From assembly GCA_947453875.1 (NCBI GenBank), contig CANGIH010000076.1, positions 1-8,985 of the forward strand: a DNA stretch of 8,985 nucleotides, written 5' to 3'. Both the position numbers and the translations under genes were made by a program. The DNA comes from Planctomycetaceae bacterium. GTDB lineage: Bacteria > Planctomycetota > Planctomycetia > Pirellulales > UBA1268. This document shows positions 5,931 through 8,985 of the stretch, piece by piece (positions within the stretch are counted from its first letter, which is position 1; every line of letters begins with the position of its first letter). Under the pieces are notes generated by a model that searched no databases, was not told the DNA's origin, and was given only the letters and a program-made list of their open reading frames with translations.

Positions 5931-8900
5931 ATGACACGCGAATCAGAGCCCCGTTTCGAGACCACCTCCCGCCTGCCCGTCACCCGCTCGCCGGGGTTGC
6001 CAGCGGCGCAGGGGCTCTACGACCCGGCCAACGAGCACGATGCCTGTGGGGTCGGCTTCGTCGTCAACATGCATGGCCGCAGGAGCCATGCGATCGTCCG
6101 CCAAGGGCTTGAGGTGCTCGAGAATCTCACCCACCGCGGTGCCTGCGGCTGCGACCCGCTCACCGGCGACGGTGCCGGCATCCTCATTCAGATGCCGCAG
6201 GAATTCTTCGCCGCGGTCACGCCGCAGGCCGGCATCCGCCTGCCGGCGCCGGGCGACTGGGCTGCGGGCAATGTCTTCCTCCCGCCGACCCCGGAGGAGC
6301 AGGAGAGCGCCGAGACCTTCTTCGAGCGGATCTGCCAGGAAGAAGGGCAGGAGTTCCTCGGCTGGCGCAGCGTGCCGGTCGACAACCGCTCCATCGGGGC
6401 CACCGCGCGCGAGGTCGAGCCGACGGTCCGTCAGGCGTTCGTCGGCCGGGGCAAGAAGACACCCCGCGACCAGTTCGAGTGGAAGCTGTTCGTGATCCGC
6501 AAGCGGTTCGAGATCGAGCTCGGCGAGCTCGGCCTCACCGGCCAGACGTTCGCCTACGTTTGTTCCCTGTCATCGCGGACGATCGTCTACAAGGGGCTCC
6601 TCCTCGCCGATCAGGTCGACAAGTTCTACCCCGATCTCTCCGACGCGAAGATGGTGTCGGCCTTGGCGCTTGTCCACCAGCGCTACAGCACGAACACCTT
6701 CCCCACCTGGGATCTCGCCCATCCGTTCCGGTTCCTCGCCCACAACGGCGAGATCAACACCGTCCGCGGCAACATCAACTGGATGCATGCCCGCGAGAGC
6801 ATGCTCGCCCATCCGGTCTACGGGCCCGACCTGAAGAAGATCCTCCCGGTCGTCCGCGCCGGTGGCAGCGATTCGGCGACCCTCGACAACGTCCTCGAGC
6901 TTCTCGTTCTCGGCGGTCGCCCGATCGAGGAGGCCGTCAGCATGCTCGTCCCCGAGCCGTGGAGCGGGCACGAGACGATGGCCGACGATCTCAAGGCCTA
7001 CTACGAATTCCAGGCCTGCCTCATGGAGCCGTGGGATGGCCCGGCGGCTCTGGCCTTCACCGACGGCATCCGGATCGGTGCCACCCTCGACCGCAACGGC
7101 CTCCGCCCCGGTCGCTGGTGGCAGATGAAGGATGGCCTGGTGGTCATGGCGAGCGAGGCGGGCGTGTTGCAACTCCCGCCGGCGGAGGTCGTGCGCAAGG
7201 GACGGCTCCGTCCCGGACGGATGTTCCTTGTCGACACAAAGGAAGGCCGGATCGTCGAGGATGAAGAGATCAAGCGGAAGCTCTCCGGAGCCCAGCCCTG
7301 GAGGGAATGGATCGAATCGCGCCAGGTGCGGCTCGACGCCCTGCCCGATCCGGCTGACGTTGCCGAGGTGACCGCCTCGCGGGCCGTTGAACAGGCCGAC
7401 GCGGGGGCGAGCGGTGGGGCAGCCCCGCGGTCGGTCGATCCATGGCACGCCGCCGGGGTGGCCGGGGAACGCTCGAGCCTTCTCGAACTCCAGCGGCTCC
7501 ATGGCTACACGCTCGAGGATCTCAAGGTCATCCTGGCACCGATGGCCACCGACGGTGCCGAGCCGATCGGCTCGATGGGCAATGACACGCCGCTCGCCGT
7601 CCTCTCCGACCGGCCGCAACTCCTTGCCAACTACTTCAAGCAGCTCTTCGCGCAGGTCACCAATCCTCCCCTCGATGCCATCCGCGAGGAGATCATCACC
7701 TCGATGATCACCACGATCGGCTGCGAGGGGAATCTCCTCGACACCACGGCCGAGCAGTGCCGCCTTCTCCGTCTGGAGACGCCGGTGATCACCAACGCCG
7801 AGTGCGCCCGGATCAAGGCACTTGGCGGCGCGGGATCGGCCGACCGCCCCGGGCTCGTCGCTCGGACGCTTTCGCTCCTCTTCCCGGCCGCGTCCGGGGT
7901 GCAGGGGATGCGGGCCCGGCTTGATGAACTGCGGGCCGAGGCATCGAAGGCGATCCGTGACGGTGTCACGATCATCGTCCTCTCCGATCGCGGCGCGACC
8001 CGCGAACTGGCGGTGGTGCCTTCGCTCCTGGCCACCGCCGGCGTTCACCATCACCTCGTCCGCGAGGGCACACGGACACGCTGCGGGCTGGTGGTGGAGA
8101 CCGGCGAGGCCCGCGAAGTGCAGCATCTGGCCCTGCTCACCGGCTACGGCGCCGGTGCCGTGAATCCCTGGCTGGCGTTTGCGACCCTCGACCAGATGCG
8201 GGCCGAGCGGATCGTCAACGCCGACTACCCCAGAGAGAAGCTCCACAAGAACTACGTCAAGGCGGCGACGAAGGGCCTGCTCAAGGTGATGAGCAAGATG
8301 GGCATCTCCACCCAGCAGAGCTATCGCGGCGCCCAGATCTTCGAGGCGGTCGGTCTCGAGCAGGGGCTCGTCGATGAGTTCTTCACGCGCACACCGAGCC
8401 GGATCGGGGGCATCGGCCTCGAGGGAGTCGCGGAGGAATCGTTCCGGCGGCACGAACATGCCTGGCCCCGCAATCATGTGCCGCAGAGCCTCGAACTCGA
8501 CGTCGGCGGGCGCTATGCCTGGCGGCGGAAGGGGGAGGCGCATGTCCTTTCGCCCGATGTGGTCGCCACGCTCCAACGGGCGACGCAGATCAACAGCCGG
8601 GAGGAATTCCGCAAATACCAGAAGCTCATCGACGAGCAGCAGACGAAGCTCCTCACCCTCCGTGGCCTGCTCGACTTCAAGACCGACGGCACCTCCGTCC
8701 CGCTCGAAGAAGTCGAGCCGGCGAAGGAGATCGTCAAGCGGTTCGCCACCGGCGCGATGTCGTACGGATCGATCTCCAAGGAAGCCCACGAGACCCTCGC
8801 TGTCGCCATGAACCGGCTCGGCGGCTGGAGCAATACGGGCGAAGGGGGCGAGGATCCGGTGCGCTACCAGCTCGACCCTTCGGGCGACAGCAAGAACTCG

Positions 8901-8985
8901 AAGATCAAGCAGGTGGCGAGCGGTCGCTTCGGCGTCACGAGCCTCTATCTGGTCAACGCCAAGGAGCTCCAGATCAAGATGGCCC
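5931..8985 (+). CDS. gltB: Glutamate synthase large (alpha) subunit, 3' end outside window
   Basis: This enzyme makes two glutamates from glutamine and 2-oxoglutarate. The window holds 1018 codons of about 1500, without a stop. Residues 1-38 are a propeptide expected to be removed, exposing C39 of HDACGVGFV as the N-terminal nucleophile. The class II amidotransferase domain runs to about 430, with HQRYSTNT (249-256) and LAHNGEINTVRGN (269-281). A low-complexity Ala/Gly stretch (485-514) leads to the central domain, with GSMGNDTPL (547-555) and NPPLDAIREE (578-587). The FMN/synthase domain starts with GAMSYGS (941-947) and GEGGED (970-975). The 3Fe-4S cysteines and C-terminal beta-helix are beyond the edge. 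The spacing between GEGGEDPVRY and IKQVASGRFG is short and lacks the ferredoxin-type insertion, which points to the NAD(P)H type needing a GltD partner. The ATG has no Shine-Dalgarno, but no other in-frame start exists before the upstream stop. It may be cotranscribed with the regulator gene. Confidence 0.97.
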   Translation, partial: MTRESEPRFETTSRLPVTRSPGLPAAQGLYDPANEHDACGVGFVVNMHGRRSHAIVRQGLEVLENLTHRGACGCDPLTGDGAGILIQMPQEFFAAVTPQAGIRLPAPGDWAAGNVFLPPTPEEQESAETFFERICQEEGQEFLGWRSVPVDNRSIGATAREVEPTVRQAFVGRGKKTPRDQFEWKLFVIRKRFEIELGELGLTGQTFAYVCSLSSRTIVYKGLLLADQVDKFYPDLSDAKMVSALALVHQRYSTNTFPTWDLAHPFRFLAHNGEINTVRGNINWMHARESMLAHPVYGPDLKKILPVVRAGGSDSATLDNVLELLVLGGRPIEEAVSMLVPEPWSGHETMADDLKAYYEFQACLMEPWDGPAALAFTDGIRIGATLDRNGLRPGRWWQMKDGLVVMASEAGVLQLPPAEVVRKGRLRPGRMFLVDTKEGRIVEDEEIKRKLSGAQPWREWIESRQVRLDALPDPADVAEVTASRAVEQADAGASGGAAPRSVDPWHAAGVAGERSSLLELQRLHGYTLEDLKVILAPMATDGAEPIGSMGNDTPLAVLSDRPQLLANYFKQLFAQVTNPPLDAIREEIITSMITTIGCEGNLLDTTAEQCRLLRLETPVITNAECARIKALGGAGSADRPGLVARTLSLLFPAASGVQGMRARLDELRAEASKAIRDGVTIIVLSDRGATRELAVVPSLLATAGVHHHLVREGTRTRCGLVVETGEAREVQHLALLTGYGAGAVNPWLAFATLDQMRAERIVNADYPREKLHKNYVKAATKGLLKVMSKMGISTQQSYRGAQIFEAVGLEQGLVDEFFTRTPSRIGGIGLEGVAEESFRRHEHAWPRNHVPQSLELDVGGRYAWRRKGEAHVLSPDVVATLQRATQINSREEFRKYQKLIDEQQTKLLTLRGLLDFKTDGTSVPLEEVEPAKEIVKRFATGAMSYGSISKEAHETLAVAMNRLGGWSNTGEGGEDPVRYQLDPSGDSKNSKIKQVASGRFGVTSLYLVNAKELQIKMA

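Noticed and set aside
4831..5937. 368-codon minus-strand frame opposite the LysR-type gene
   Set aside because: The plus-strand LysR protein has clear helix-turn-helix and effector domains. The antisense product has no recognisable family features.
6570..8789. 739-codon open frame on the minus strand inside gltB
   Set aside because: It is antisense to a clearly recognisable gltB. Long antisense frames arise from GC-rich codon bias, and its translation shows no recognisable domain.
1..8985. Mobile elements, CRISPR arrays, tRNA or rRNA genes, defence genes
   Set aside because: No transposase, integrase, regularly spaced repeats, clover-leaf sequence or defence-type domain was seen. The coding content is ordinary metabolism and protein maintenance.

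Overview
The window is GC-rich bacterial chromosome, almost fully coding, and it holds seven protein genes. Nothing in it looks mobile: no transposase, integrase, CRISPR array, tRNA, rRNA or attachment-type repeat is visible. The protein families and their wording (a cyclophilin with a C-terminal RKRDH-type tail, an ArgB with an IKLGGS kinase motif and IYTTSGVGT ending, an exported MsrB) together with the high GC suggest a member of the Planctomycetota, probably near Pirellulales. That assignment is from memory of family sequences, not from a search.

Left part (1-1320, plus strand): a single-domain cyclophilin-type peptidyl-prolyl isomerase whose 5' end lies at or just beyond the window edge, then an exported methionine-R-sulfoxide reductase (MsrB) with a signal peptide, a Pro-rich linker and a complete zinc and catalytic cysteine set. 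The two form a small protein-folding and protein-repair pair.

Middle part (1345-4532, minus strand): three arginine biosynthesis genes transcribed argB, argD, argF, almost certainly one operon (9 bases between argD and argF). They cover N-acetylglutamate kinase, acetylornithine aminotransferase and ornithine carbamoyltransferase. argA/argJ, argC, argG and argH are not in the window. The operon converges on msrB with only 24 bases between stops.

Region 4533-4875 is a 343-base regulatory gap between divergent argB and a LysR-type regulator gene. It holds a local AT-rich patch, a sigma70-like promoter candidate, a 6-bp inverted repeat inside that promoter, and a perfect 8-bp hairpin followed by a T-rich run that resembles an intrinsic terminator.

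Right part (4876-8985, plus strand): the LysR-type regulator and, 92 bases later, gltB, the large subunit of glutamate synthase. gltB runs off the window after 1018 codons, roughly two thirds of the usual length of about 1500. Its FMN domain lacks the insertion typical of ferredoxin-dependent enzymes, so it is probably the NAD(P)H-type alpha subunit.

Functional link: GltB makes glutamate, and arginine synthesis uses glutamate both as carbon precursor (acetylglutamate, the ArgB substrate) and as amino donor (ArgD). A LysR-type regulator between the two arms is well placed to control one or both. I did not find a convincing new biological system. The most unusual non-coding signal is the terminator-like hairpin in the argB/lysR gap.
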